Source: Athripsodes cinereus (taxonomy: Eukaryota > Arthropoda > Insecta > Trichoptera > Leptoceridae). Taken from it: a stretch of DNA of 64,000 nt. The notes beneath the pieces are model-generated. The model ran no database searches, was not told where the DNA came from, and saw nothing but the letters and a program-made list of their open reading frames with translations. A program made the translations under genes and the position numbers. Positions 9,487 to 20,489 of the stretch are shown here, piece after piece (positions within the stretch are counted from its first letter, which is position 1; every line of letters begins with the position of its first letter). The stretch spans positions 3,906,001 through 3,970,000 of the forward strand of contig OX388313.1 of the NCBI GenBank assembly GCA_947579605.1, in the 5' to 3' direction.

Positions 9487-9744
9487 AACTGAGAAAAATA
9501 CTAACGAAATTTCACAACGAATCATTGGTACGTACTATCAGATTAGAACCAGATATAGTACAAACGATTCATTAGTACGAATCTATAATATTAACTTTTC
9601 GCAAAAAAATTATTGGTAAATTTACCAACGACCTGTTTGCGATAGATTAATATTATAGATTCGTACTAATCAATCGTTTGTACTATCTCTGGTCCTAATC
9701 TGATAGTACGTACCAATGATTCATTGTGAGTATTTTTCTCAGTG
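9487..9744. mobile_element. Palindromic MITE, family M1, full copy
   Basis: Two long inverted arms (about 9513-9594 and 9648-9727) share CAATGATTC, GTACGTACTATCAGATTAG and TAGTACAAACGAT. The outer ends are ACTGAGAAAAATAC and its complement. The right end lacks about 12 bp present in the left end. The central spacer is about 50 bp. No transposase. One arm alone occurs at 6174-6275. Confidence 0.8.
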
Positions 9745-10320
9745 TAGGCGAATCCGGAATGATCAAAAAATCTACATGCACCAAGTCCACTGATTGCCAC
9801 CTTACCCCCATAAACAAATAGCCTTTATTCCATCATTAACACACTAATTAAAGTAGGTAGTTGCTATTATTATGATACTAAATACCTACATATTATATGT
9901 TGATGTTCGCACATGTATAGTATACTATATAATGCATTGCAAAAAGGTTATCAATTACACACCCACATACCTAGCATATATTCATTGTCAGAACATGTTC
10001 GCAACTTGACATATTATTATTGTTATATTATTATATTATTTCCTATTGCAATAATTATAATAATTAATTTTATAAATAATGTCAAATAATCATGCATAAC
10101 TTACTATTGTGATAGATACTCGATATATCATTTGAATAAATAAATAAAATAATAACTTAATTATTGGTCTGCGAATGGTTATATGGCTATTTCATTCGTT
10201 GGGTATTCCGAGATGGTAATAAATAAATGGTTATTTGAATTTAATTCTAAAATTAAATTTTGCTTTTTCTATTGGTATGTTTTATTGATTATAGGTAGGT
10301 ACCTATATTTTTTTTTTTTT
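9745..10320. other. AT-rich gap, nothing recognised
   Basis: No supported gene. The open frame at 10183-10386 runs into a SINE and is a chance reading. Confidence 0.4.
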
Positions 10321-10321
10321 T

Positions 10322-10489
10322 TTAAAAAGATATATCTGGGTTTTTGTTATAAACCCAAATACAACCTTATACACCTTTCACAGTAAGCTAAAAGCTTGTG
10401 TCGTGAAAGGGGAATTTGCCGGCACCTGGGATCGAACCACAGTCCCCTTGTTCACGAGGCCGAGATTCTACCTCCAGGCTACCGACGAA
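10322..10489 (-). mobile_element. SINE family S2, minus strand
   Basis: The reverse complement carries CGGTAGCCTGGAGGTAGAAT, then GGTTCGATCCCAGGTGCCGG and the hairpin around AAGCTTTTAGCTT. A poly-T run of more than 10 at 10309-10322 is the A-rich tail of the minus-strand copy. Confidence 0.8.
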
Positions 10490-10499
10490 CTCAATTTGT

Positions 10500-10600
10500 T
10501 TTAATTAGGTTTATTATGTCATTGTGTCGTGGTTTGATGGAAGAAATCACTTGATAGTGATAATCTCGCCACTCTATTCGGTATTTTTTTAATTTCTATT
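10500..10600 (+). repeat. LINE 3'-UTR remnant with covarying hairpin
   Basis: GATGGAAGAA, then stem ATCACT, loop TGAT and stem AGTGAT at 10546-10561, then AATCTCGCCACT. The same layout is seen on the minus strand at 56307-56322. Confidence 0.6.
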
Positions 10601-10892
10601 TTCTCTTACTAACATACAGTAATATAATACACAGCCAAATCAATTACAATTAGTAAACCAGCAAAGGTTACCATTATTCGAGCTGTTTAGCGCAATAAAA
10701 GTCTAACGCTCTCAAAATTTATCCTGAGACATGATGATAAAAAAAAAACAATTTTCATTGCTTATTTTTCATTTATATTAATCGATAAATAACGAAATCA
10801 CATCTACATGAAACTTTTCAAATAATTTCGATTTTGAAGAAATAATTTTCTATGCAACAAGAATATCAACTTATTACTTAAGTATATCCAGA
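10601..10892. other. AT-rich gap, nothing recognised
   Basis: No gene or named repeat. Confidence 0.4.
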
Positions 10893-11093
10893 AGGGTTAC
10901 TCTTGAAACAATCTAAATACGATCTTAATATTGCCTTGATCTTAATACTACGACGCGCAGAGTGACTATAAGTCAAAAATACATGCATACAAATCTCGCG
11001 ATAATTTTAGACTACAGTCCCTTCGCGCGTCATAATATGATTAAGATCGAGACTAGATTAAGATCGTTTTTAGATTGTGTCAAGAGTAACCCT
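10893..11093. mobile_element. Palindromic MITE, family M2, 201 bp
   Basis: Inverted arms of about 75 bp begin AGGGTTACTCTTGA and contain ACAATCTAAA, ACGATCTTAAT and GACGCGC. The spacer is short. A second copy with the same arms lies at 31684-31884. No coding capacity. Confidence 0.8.
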
Positions 11094-11120
11094 GAAGTAC
11101 AGACTTTGTGAAATTTTTAA

Positions 11121-11783
11121 TTGTATTTTAATTGTATCTTAAATATCCCTTTAGAACAAGATGAATTTTCTTCAGAACTAAATATAATCAAATGTATAGC
11201 CAAAAATAACGGATACAATGTGGAAATGATTGAGACGATGTTATTAAAGAAACAGAATAAAATAATGATTCATAGATATTTGTATGCACCCATTGTAAAA
11301 GATAGTGATAAGAATTGGAGAAAGATTTTGTACGTCAATAGTTTGACTGAAAAAGTAAATAATATTACAAAACCATATTTTAATCCAGCATTTTACACCA
11401 ACAACAATTTAAGCAAACTTCTTTTTAATAATAAGGACCGTAACAATATAATTAATAGCAGCGGTGTCTATTGTATTGATTGCAATGATTGTGATGCCAA
11501 ATATGTCGGACAGACCAGTCGATCGATAGACACTCGTATCAAAGAACATTCCAGAGCACTTAGGGGTTTATCTAATTGTTCGGAGATGGCGGATCATTGC
11601 ATTGGTCATAATCACAATTTTGATGTGAGTAGTGTAAGGGTCCTACATTCAGAAAACCGGTATAGAAAATTAATTGCTTTGGAAACATTGGAAATACATA
11701 GAAATATTAAAAATATAGTAAATATTCAAATACCCCATTCATCACCATTGTTGAAACCAATTGTTCATCCACCATTGTCTTAA
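11121..11783 (+). pseudogene. Penelope-like retroelement, C-terminal GIY-YIG endonuclease remnant
   Basis: Uninterrupted 220-codon frame with no proper start: it begins at a TTG and is truly 5'-truncated. Residues 115-143 carry the GIY-YIG core as G115-V-Y117 and Y128-V-G130, with R139 and H143. C118, C121 and C124 sit inside the insertion typical of Penelope-like endonucleases. H159, H163 and H165 follow, and the likely catalytic acid is E188 in LIALETLEIHR. Residues 15-110 look like the RT-endonuclease linker. In this family the endonuclease nicks target DNA and an upstream RT (lost here) copies the RNA. The frame is intact, so the fragment may be fairly young. Confidence 0.85.
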
Positions 11784-11789
11784 CTACTC

Positions 11790-12125
11790 CTACTTCCTTA
11801 CCCCTTCTTTTCTGTTTTTAGGTACCTACATATAAAAAATATTGTTGTTGCATGTGACTTTAAGAAAAAAAATTCTTGTAATTAGTTCTCTTGAAAATGT
11901 CAAGCTAACTTGACGAAAGCGCTTGAGTAATAATAAATTAATAGTGAAAAGTAAAACAGTGTATTATTGATAACAAATATGTTTGTATTATAAAATATTA
12001 GGTATGAGATGAGATGTTCAAAAAGACATGATAGGACTAAAAATTCATGAGATTGTAGGCTAGGCTTTTGTTCCACCAAAAAATTCACATTTCAGTTACC
12101 TACCTATTACATCCATTACTTTTAA
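11790..12125. other. Gap after Penelope remnant, nothing recognised
   Basis: May include the Penelope 3' UTR. No terminal repeat recognised. Confidence 0.35.
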
Positions 12126-12129
12126 TTGG

Positions 12130-12355
12130 GAGACTTGAATTAAATTATTGAAGAGGATATTCCAAGAAGGCTTTTAAATGACCCATCAAGGGGTAGAAGA
12201 CAGCCAGAAAGATCGAAGCTTCGATGTTAGAATGATGTGAATAAGGATACACAATTCAGGATGTCATTCAGAACTGGTGGCCAGACGTACAGGATCGTCA
12301 GTCATGGAGGCGAACTCTTAAGGAAACCAAGACCCGATCTGGATTGTAGAAACGT
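12130..12355 (+). mobile_element. LINE 3' fragment, RT C-terminus
   Basis: A broken frame reads RRLLNDPSRGRR, then, after a stop, VQDRQSWRRTLKETKTRSGL before the TAG at about 12350. The D-R-x-S-W-R motif close to the stop codon is characteristic of insect LINE polyprotein ends. The overlapping 71-codon frame at 12237-12452 is out of register and not real. Confidence 0.55.
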
Positions 12356-12459
12356 TGATGATGATGGTGGCTTATTACATCTGAGACTGCATTTGTTACT
12401 CCGTAATAATTATGTCATAATGATGATTTCAAGGTGTAAATGTAAAATATGATCAAGTC

Positions 12460-13200
12460 GAAAAACAAAATATATTGGCACAAGTTTTTTTTGCGTAAAA
12501 ATTAACATCCATCAATGTTGATGAATGAGTTTGAAATATCTATGTATTTACATTTTTTCTCTTTTAATTTTTTTGCTAATTTATTCTTTACTGTGCATTT
12601 ATAATAAAGAAACACAAAATTTCATATAGGTACATTAAATATAATTTACCTATATACTGAGAGCAAGTTTATTGCATATACGCGATTCCTTTCAATTCAC
12701 ACAAAATGACATGCAGTTAGTCCTATCCATGCAATTTAAAATAAGCTAGTCGGGATGAATGCCACACTTCATTGCTTAACTGAATCAAAAATGTTTTACA
12801 AATTTTTGACTCGATTTGTATTGACTATCAACATCTCATTGTACAAAAGACAAGTAGATCAGTAACTATACTAATAATAATAACAATATATCAGGTACAA
12901 ATAGTACAATACATTGTCAGTTGAGTCAGTTTGCGTGACGGTCCTCTATCTATACAACAATAAGTACGTAAAGGTTCCTCCTTAGGAGCGTTAATGCGAC
13001 GCCCTCTCTTTATGTATTTATTTATTAGAACATCCACGGCTCATTGGCCTTTTAAAAGTAGGGTTGGCACAATATAAAATACAACAATAAACATAGAACT
13101 TTATAGAAAAATGCACTCAAATTAGATATAAGCAATATACAGAGAGCGAGTTTATAGCAAAGGGGCAATCTTTTCACACTAACTCAACTTGCCGTGAGAT
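12460..13200 (-). other. Gap with LINE 3'-UTR scraps
   Basis: GAGAGCAAGTTTATTGCA at 12660 and GAGAGCGAGTTTATAGCAAA at 13141 are minus-strand versions of the LINE 3' hairpin region (AATAAACTCGCTCTC). CCACGGCTCATTGGCCTTTT at 13033-13052 is a degenerate minus-strand copy of the T2 tail. No gene seen. Confidence 0.4.
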
Positions 13201-13795
13201 GCCGTGATGGAATTTTGTTTATAATTTAAAAGCAGTTCCACTTTTTCAACCCACCAGCCGCCAATAACAACAATACAACCTAGAATCGCTACTGTATGAC
13301 TATAGTTAGGTATCGCATACCGCTATTGTATATAAAACTTAGGTATATATGTATATAGGTATGTAATTATTAATCATAGTATGTATCATGCGGTTGTATC
13401 AGTGCCGACACGGGTCAAGTGTAATCTGTGTGAAAGGTCTTTAAACCAGTCTTCAACTTATTATTATTATTAATATAAACTGTTTTAGTTATTAATTAAG
13501 GGTATATATCACTTTACTCCTAAGCCAGATTAAGACACAATATGAAGTACTATGACATAATATGAATATCTCTTTTTTTTCCTGCTGAAACCGCCTTAGC
13601 CAAAAGATGTTATAATCTCGGATCATTTTTTTTTAATACAAACCTATGTTTCTGATGATTCTAAGTAAATACATACATATTGTTGAGTTTTGTTAAGAAA
13701 CTGTATTTGGTTACTTTTTGTATTGTAGAAATGTGTTTGTTTTTATTATTATTTGGTAAGCGGTATTGTGTGATGTAAATTGTATGAAATATGTT
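13201..13795. other. AT-rich gap, nothing recognised
   Basis: No gene or named repeat. Confidence 0.4.
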
Positions 13796-13797
13796 TA

Positions 13798-13945
13798 AAC
13801 CCTCAAAGCACGAGCACTGCTCAATTTTGAGGGTCAAATATGTAATTAATGTATTTTTTTAGTAATAAGGTGTGTATATAATATTATTAAGTTGTAAATT
13901 TTATTTAAATAAAAATATTTGAATTTGAATTTGAATTCGAATATT
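13798..13945 (+). repeat. LINE 3'-UTR remnant (GAGCACTGCTC type)
   Basis: ACCCTCAAAGCACGAGCACT...TTTGAGGGT can fold (CCCTCAAA with TTTGAGGG) around CGAGCACTGCTC. It is followed by an AT-rich stretch and (TTTGAA)n at 13918-13937. It resembles the 3' ends at 50446 and 51025 (GACGAG-CCAAGTG-C). Confidence 0.45.
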
Positions 13946-14039
13946 ATTAATGTTGTCTCACATTGCATGTACCACATAAAATTTGGTTCTCTGTTTGCTG
14001 TTTGGTCATTTGGTTTTCTTATATTTAATGACATTATAT

Positions 14040-14150
14040 AATTTTGTTAGAATTGTCACTGTTATATTTATAAATGTTATGTGTAATGTGTTTTATCATG
14101 TAATAGGCTTATGCCGTGAATTTAAGTAAATAAATAATAAATATTATTTG
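14040..14150 (+). mobile_element. LINE 3' end, family T2
   Basis: CATGTAATAGGCTTATGCCG followed by TGAATTTAAGTAAATAAATA. Other T2 ends are at 14922-14985, 16390-16435 and, reversed, 19630-19680. All share ACATGTAAAAGGC, a GCCGT core and an AAATA-type tail. Confidence 0.65.
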
Positions 14151-14165
14151 TTTTGTTATACCAAT

Positions 14166-14360
14166 ACGACATATCCCACAAGTGGAGTAGCCAGCAGAGC
14201 AACTGCATGTAATAAACAAGCAAGCTGTCCTCTCCGTGCCAACAAAATTTAAGACATTCAGGATGGGTGACAGACCTCGTCGCTGAATTTAAGATGTAAG
14301 ATATCTTTATTTTCTCAAACAACTGCCTTTTACATGACTCGAAAACTTACAGGCAAAAAG
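14166..14360 (-). repeat. R225 copy, minus strand
   Basis: Contains the complements of both R225 hairpins. ACATATCCCACAAGTGGAGT and TGCATGTAATAAACAAGCA are visible, and the 5' part ends CTTTTACATGACTCGAAAAC. Confidence 0.75.
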
Positions 14361-14364
14361 CGGA

Positions 14365-14920
14365 AGGTCTATTCTTTACTGGGCGCTCCACGAAACTCAT
14401 TTTTTAACATACATTGGATCGTTGGATAGAATGATACATACCTCATTATATTGGAAGACGTTACTTCTCTGAATATTTATTTGTCATGCATAAATCGAAT
14501 TCAAATTGTGTTTTTTACACATTTATCTTTTATTAATCAATGTATTGTATTTACACTTTGACAATTTTATTTTACTTAATTTTATTGACTTTCCTCTTGA
14601 ATTTGAATTGACTTTGTTATTGACTTTCTATTGAATTGCTCATTGACATATTCATGCTTGTTAGTATTGACATAAATGATTTATTTGCCGTAGACCTATT
14701 GTTTCCCATCGACTTCTGTTTTATATTATTTTATTTTTTGACTTGATATTAATTAATTACTCCATATTTACTTCTGTTTCGCATTATTTTATTTTTGACT
14801 GCTTTTTGGGCTTTATATTAATTAATTACTCTTTATATAACTTATTATTTTATATTTGACTTGTGATTTCTGATTATCGTGTATGTTTGTATTTGTTGTC
14901 TATTATTCTGATGTTTGTAA
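14365..14920 (+). other. Probable LINE T2 3' UTR
   Basis: Rich in TTGAC/TTGACTTT and leading directly into the T2 tail at 14922. Non-coding. A similar TTGAC-rich stretch lies upstream of the reversed T2 tail at 19680-20000, which supports the reading. Confidence 0.4.
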
Positions 14921-14921
14921 A

Positions 14922-14985
14922 CATGTAAAAGGCTCACGCCGTATATTGATGTAAAATAAATAAATAAATAAATAAATACATGATA
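14922..14985 (+). mobile_element. LINE 3' end, family T2, with AAATA tail
   Basis: AACATGTAAAAGGCTCACGC-CGT followed by AAATAAATAAATAAATAAAT. Confidence 0.7.
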
Positions 14986-15029
14986 AAAAAAATCAGAATA
15001 ACATGCCATGGAGCACCTGGTACAGAATT

Positions 15030-15265
15030 GTTCTCACACTCTTTTCCGTGAGTTTTCGAGTGTCCTGTGTCCTTTTAAGGCAGGTTTTCGAAAAAATAAA
15101 GACATATTACATCTTAAATTCAGCGATTCGTTTTGCCACCCATCTTGAACGTCTTAATTTTTATTGACACAGAGAAGACGGCCTGCATGTTTATTACATG
15201 CAGCTGTTCTGCTGGCTATCCCACTTGTGGGATATGCCGTAATGGTGTAGTAGTAGTAGTAGTAG
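15030..15265 (+). repeat. R225 copy, near full length
   Basis: Best complete example: ACTCTTTTCCGTGAGTTTTC, GAGTGTCCTGTG, TACATCTTAAATTCAGCGAT, TTTGCCACCCATCTTGAAC, then hairpins GCATGTTTATTACATGC and CCCACTTGTGGG, ATGCCGTAATGG and (TAG)5. No A or B box is visible, so it is not an ordinary tRNA SINE. It may be the 3' end of an unidentified LINE. Confidence 0.8.
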
Positions 15266-15389
15266 CAAAATTATTAATATCAAATCAGCCTTATCTTGAA
15301 TAGATCTGAAATATTTGCTTTTGAAGTATTCCCATTGCAACATATGTAATATAGAGCTGGGTTATACCATTAAAATGCATGATACATCG

Positions 15390-15948
15390 TCGGTGGATAC
15401 ATGAAACCTCCTATCTATATTTTTTTTTATTTTACAGGAGACAAAAAAAACTGTTTTACTATATGATATTTTTTATGAATCTGATTCATTACGTGTTAGG
15501 TGTTGAAAATAAAACATTATACAGAGTCTTTCGTTATTCTATTGTATCGCGAATCATCCAAGAAAGAGCAGCAAAAATAAGAGTTTAATTTCTCTCAATA
15601 ACTTTTACCGTAGATATCTCAGCGTATAGGTTATTTCATTGGTAGATGCTCTTCTATGAGACGAATAATTTGGTTAATGGAAAAAACCAAACTGCTTGAG
15701 TTTTACTGTATTTAATAATAGGTGGAGTAACCTGCTTTGGACTTACAAAGTCATTGTCAAATATAGTAAAACTCAAACAGTTTGTTTATTTCCATATCTC
15801 AATACGGAGTTTTACAAAATAAACATCAACTTAATCTATGTGTTCTATCAATATGATATATATATTTATATATATTTTATATACAATAAATTCTTTTTTT
15901 ATTTAATTTTTCAAAATTGACACATAGGAGGTTTTATGGATCCACCGA
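15390..15948. mobile_element. TIR DNA element, family D1, 559 bp
   Basis: TIRs of 25 bp (15390-15414 and 15924-15948) share TCGGTGGAT-CAT-AAACCTCC with two mismatches. A second inner inverted pair, GAGTTTTACTGTATTTA and TATAGTAAAACTC, lies at 15698-15775. A diverged copy is at 38000-38536 in opposite orientation. The open frames within are AT-rich and do not resemble a transposase. Confidence 0.75.
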
Positions 15949-15949
15949 C

Positions 15950-16270
15950 AATATTATATAGTATTTTTTATGATATGATATTATTCTCTTTATATGATAG
16001 AAACTAACAAGAAGAGGATCAACCACATGACCAATAATACCTAATAACCAGTGGCGTGTCTTCTATACAAGCAAAAAAGCACCCCATGCCCACAGAATCT
16101 AGGAATAAAAATTTAAAATCCACACAAACTTTAAATTTGCTGTACTGTACATACTGTAAATTTTTTTGATTTTATAAGTAGGTATAGCACATAAACAATA
16201 TTTTTATAAATATGTAACACTCGTTATTTATGTAAGTTTTCGATTATTCTGGAAAAAAAACAGATGTTAA
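15950..16270. other. Gap with possible transposon end
   Basis: CAGTGGCGTGTCTTCTATAC at 16051 resembles the inverted ends at 35781 and 36572, but no partner is seen here. Confidence 0.35.
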
Positions 16271-16436
16271 TTATCTTCAACTCAGCGATGAGCTATCTAT
16301 TCTATTCTGTATCTATTTATGTAATATTGTAATGTGTCCACATATTGTAATACTGTTTGTGTACATTATGATAATTATGTTAATTTATACATGTAAAAGG
16401 CCCAGGCCGTGAATTGATAAATAAATAAATGTATTT
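16271..16436 (+). mobile_element. LINE 3' end, family T2
   Basis: ACATGTAAAAGGCCCAGGCC-GTGAATTGATAAATAAATAAAT closes a TGTAATATTGTAATG-rich 3' UTR. Confidence 0.6.
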
Positions 16437-16700
16437 AGGGTAGAATGACTTTATTTTCATACTTCACTTGTGGGTGAAAGATTCCCTGGAAGGCATATTC
16501 AGCTATTTTTTAAATAGGTTAGGACATACAGTGCCTAATGATTATGAAAGCATAACCAATGTGAAAAATTCTAGAACCGCCACTGCTAATAACGTAAAAA
16601 TCCTTGTGATATCTCTGTCAAAGAAGAGAAAATTTTATCCATTAGAGATGAAAAATATCCAACAAATATTCGGTATTTAGTCAAGACTAACTATCATCAT
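16437..16700. other. Unidentified stretch
   Basis: A 70-codon plus-strand open frame at 16468-16680 has normal-looking composition but no recognised motif and no usable context. It could be a scrap of a transposon protein. I do not call it a gene. Confidence 0.3.
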
Positions 16701-16711
16701 AAAATTCATAG

Positions 16712-16925
16712 CATTTTCACAAGCGGGGTAGCCAGCAGACTGTGTGTATTAAACATGCAAGCCGTCCTCTCCGTGATAACAAAAATCAACACATTCAGGA
16801 TTGGTGGCAAACCTCACCACTGAACTTAAGATGTAAAATGTATTTATTTATTCGACCATCAACATTTTACAGGACACTCGAAAACTTACGGAAAAGTGTG
16901 AGGGACCAATTATAAAATAGCCTTT
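16712..16925 (-). repeat. R225 copy, minus strand
   Basis: TTCACAAGCGGGGTAGCCAG, TATTAAACATGCAAGC and TTTTACAGGACACTCGAAAA mark the 3' to 5' extent. Nearly full length. Confidence 0.75.
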
Positions 16926-17191
16926 AAGATAACTGGCTCCATAGTAAACATATCACGGTAGCGTTTGGCACTCCACTGTTTGACTTATAATAGAATCTTC
17001 CCGGATAAGCGATATCCGGATAAAATAATTTCATAACTACTAAATAAGTTCCTCCAACTATCCCTATCTGTTATCTGGTATAAAGAAAATATCATATTAT
17101 TATGGCACCCAATGAGATATCCCAATAACAGTTACAATATGTTATGTACCTTGCTACTTTTCACATCTTATTTTATTTTTCACATCTTAAA

Positions 17192-17420
17192 GTCCTCTAC
17201 AGAACCGTCCAATATCACGACGTCTTTACTGGAAAGCTGTTGCTCAAAGCTTAGAATGCAGTATTGAAGATAAGTGGAGAGAACTTTGGAAATTATCGTC
17301 AGTAAGAAACTGAAACCAAGTACCAGATCTAATAGGACAACTGCCAGGAGTTACACTTCCTAGGAAAATATGGTGTACAATAAATTGTATAAGATGTGAT
17401 GTAGGCTGTTCTAACGAATT
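17192..17420 (+). mobile_element. LINE polyprotein remnant downstream of RT (Jockey/R1-like)
   Basis: The frame reads NRPISRRLYWKAVAQSLEC, then, after a stop, LPGVTLPRKIWCTINCIRC. The PG-x-x-LPR-x-xW-x-x-xN-R-R pattern is typical of the RNase H-distal region of insect LINEs. Contains stops. Confidence 0.55.
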
Positions 17421-17695
17421 GGCTCTAAGTTAGCTTAAGTGATCTCTTTCGATGTCTATGGTGAATGTTCACCAATTCCGCTATTCTCACAGTCACGACT
17501 TACGGTCCACCAATCGAGAAACATTTAATGCAAAGTATAAAAGCGGCCAATTTTTTCGATCACCAATTTTTACAAATTGGCTCAAGTTGATATGAGCGAT
17601 CACTTTTGGTGCCTATGGACAATGTTCACCAATTCCGCTATTCTTATTGACACGATATAAGATCCACCAATTTAGAGAAGCATTTCTGCCATAAA
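17419..17695 (+). repeat. Two-copy tandem repeat, period about 157 bp
   Basis: Units start at 17419 and 17576 (TTGGCTC...). They share AATGTTCACCAATTCCGCTA and TCCACCAAT...AGAAGCATTT. Moderately diverged. Confidence 0.7.
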
Positions 17696-17699
17696 ATAG

Positions 17700-18870
17700 C
17701 AAAGTATGATATGTCATTGTAAAATTCTATACACATATCATTTTTTGCCATCTCAGGGCATAATAATGCAGACCATTAGGTAATATTTTTTTTTTCACTT
17801 CTCTCGATTAGATTTTGCACGATGTTGAATAAGGAACATGCATGTGTGAGGAATATGAATAAATGTTATCAATTCATATTAATAAATATACGCTGACCAC
17901 GAATATCCTAATAAGAAACCAAAAAATAAAACTTTTCATTCATTATTTTCATTTTAAAAATCCATATTTTCTGTAATTGAATTAGTCCGGTGTGACGTCG
18001 CTAGTCGCTATTTTGTATTGCCACAAATTTCACTCTTAGTACTGTTTGTAGCGCCTGATATTGTCAAAAAGTGCTCCGCCACGAGTGAACCTTTTTGCGG
18101 CGAAGTGCGAAAATTGCTTTTTTAAATGGTGATAAAAACCTTAAAAATGCACATTTAAAAATATAAAAAGCACCATAATTTTTCTTATTTTCTGTACTAT
18201 TTTTTGGGTTGAAATTTTTTTTTTGTGAATGTTCCCTATTGTGTAAACTTGATTCTCCCATCTAGATGTCTAATTGTTTTATTACAAATAAGATATTCTG
18301 CAAGTTGGTCATAGAATTCAACCCAATCAAATGCTTAAACATCATCAATCGATAACTTACCACTGACTTAGAAATATCTATATTTACAGTTGAACCTAAA
18401 ATGATACTATGCAAAAAATCACAGAAACGTTACGTCTGTGAATTTTCACACCTATGAAATGCAAGCCTATTTATATCTTACGTCTTGAATACCCATAATC
18501 CAACCACCTACATTCTTTCAAGAACAAGATAATACGATATTAAAAATATTTAGGGCAAAAATGAAAAATGTACCTTTGCACATTCATAGAATAGTGACAC
18601 TCAGGCATTTTTTCATGTATTTCAAATAATTCTGGATATATGGTGTTAGATGGACATTATATGGGGCAAAATAATACGAAACCTTCAGGCAATATTGTTA
18701 TTACACACGTTTTAGTACAAAATGAAACGGACATCAATTTTGAGGATATAATAATGCTTGAAAACTGGAGCAAAACATGATGGAAACAAGCTATTTCCGT
18801 TCAGAATAATTCTTCGACGATTGATTCGCCTTGTCCTGCGACATTCTTAATATTCTGATATTCTATACTT
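17700..18870. other. Gap, essentially unannotated
   Basis: A fragment of family X (CACTTCTCTCGATTAGATTTTG) lies near 17798-17820. I see nothing else recognisable. The short minus-strand frame at 18064-18261 is unsupported. Confidence 0.4.
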
Positions 18871-18871
18871 C

Positions 18872-19170
18872 TTATTCGATTCCCTCACGCCGCATCCCAA
18901 GTGGGGTAGGCAGAGAAAAGAGAATGCCATATAGATCTGTCCCTTCATACTTCTTTCGCTTCCTCTACATGCATGCAACCTCTCATGCACGCACGTAGAT
19001 TTCTCTGACTTTACACACGACCGTCTTTGAGAATTTGATCTGTGTGATCAAGCCACTTATGTAATTCTCGGACACCCGCGTTTCCTCACACCCCTTCGTT
19101 CAGACAGGTACTCGTATATTCTCTTTGTCATGCTTTCCCCTTCCATTCATTCAATATGACCAAACCAACT
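18872..19170 (-). mobile_element. LINE 3' fragment, family L1, minus strand
   Basis: The reverse complement matches 380-670: GGTTTGGTCATATTGAATG, GGGTGTGAGGAAACGCGGGT, GATCAAATTCTCAAAGACGG and CCCCACTTGGGATGCGGCGT. Frames are broken. Confidence 0.7.
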
Positions 19171-19174
19171 GATT

Positions 19175-19628
19175 TCAACATTCTTATATAATTCTCATAA
19201 AAACATGTGTTATTAAAAAGATTGACTTTGTATACAGAAAAAGTTAGTTTGTGATATAGTTTATGGTCTGTCTTTGTATTTATATATTTATTTAAATCAA
19301 CAGAACACTACAGACAATACACATATATTTCGTGCAATTATTATACAATTACGAACAATAAGTATGCAATGTAATGTCCAATATTCATAAGTACTCATTT
19401 ATTATTCCATTTATTTATATCACAGCCCGTAGCCAATGCAAAATAAAAACTATAAAAATGATTGAAGAGTGAAATATAAATATGATCAATTTGAATGAAT
19501 TAATTAAAATTACTTTCAAATCGTGAATACAAAACAAAAAACACATTAAGGGTTGCATCCAATTACAATTCCTCCCCTACTTGTTCCCGTGGGGTTTTTA
19601 TAATACGAAAAAATATTCAACTTTTATA
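19175..19628. other. AT-rich gap
   Basis: Possibly LINE 3' UTR (TTTATTTAAATCAACAGAAC near 19288). No gene seen. Confidence 0.35.
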
Positions 19629-19629
19629 A

Positions 19630-20000
19630 TTATTTATTTATTTATTTCACAATCCACGGCGTGAGCCTTTTACATGTTCAAGAATAAATAATACACAAAT
19701 CAAATATCTCATTCACAACACAGTTGGAAAACAAGAATTAACAAAACACAAAAGAGAATTATTTCATAACAATAATAATTTAAGTCAAATCATAAAATAT
19801 TGGAGTGTCAGTACAGAATGTCAATGAAATGTTTAGTATTTAATATGTCAAGATTCAAAATTGCAATAATGTGGGAGATGTCATGTAGATAGAAGAAAAA
19901 AAAATCTAATCTAATGGAAATAATACAAATAATTTAAATGTCATAAGAATTAATGTCATAAATAGTTAAAATGTCAAATTGTCTATAATGATTTAAAATG
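19630..20000 (-). mobile_element. LINE 3' end, family T2, minus strand
   Basis: Starts with TTATTTATTTATTTCA, the reversed tail, then CCACGGCGTGAGCCTTTTAC, the reversed T2 core. The following stretch is rich in GTCAA, matching the TTGAC-rich UTR at 14365-14920. Confidence 0.6.
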
Positions 20001-20159
20001 TCAATAAATTAAACAGAAAAGTTTTACTTATAATTTAAATTATCAATGATGTGACGTTACCAGATGAAGAAATAATCAAAAAATAGTACTCAGATATAAT
20101 ATAGATAAAAAAAGTAAAACAAAACACAAACACTCGTCGAAATGCCCATTGTTAGTTAT

Positions 20160-20280
20160 ACATTGAAATAATTTATATTTTTGATACATAGTAATTTGTT
20201 TGATACATAGTATTTTTGATACATAATAATTTATATTTTTGATACATTTATTATGTTTGATACATAGCACACCGGCACTA
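20160..20280. repeat. Short tandem repeat around TTTGATACATA
   Basis: TTTGATACATA recurs five times at irregular spacing, with partial ATAATTTATATTTTTGATAC units. Confidence 0.6.
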
Positions 20281-20334
20281 AAGCTCAGAGAAAAACATTC
20301 ATAGTATGACGTCATTTAGTCTGCTAGCTGTCAC

Positions 20335-20485
20335 ACACTATGACATTCCCAGCGCTCTGATGTCGTTGTCATAGGAACGGTTTATTGTGAAGGAGAGGCA
20401 GTCGGAACCCTTGCGGACGGAAGTTATTGGGCATTCTCAGAACATGACCCAGCCAGGACTATCGTCTCTCTGTGATGGTATCGAG
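20335..20485 (-). mobile_element. RTE-like LINE fragment (family R2), minus strand
   Basis: The reverse complement matches the RT C-terminus at 63675-63850: GTCCTGGCTGGGTCATGTTC, CTTCCGTCCGCAAGGGTTCC, TATGACAACGACATCAGAGC. Contains deletions. Confidence 0.7.
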
Positions 20486-20489
20486 AAAT

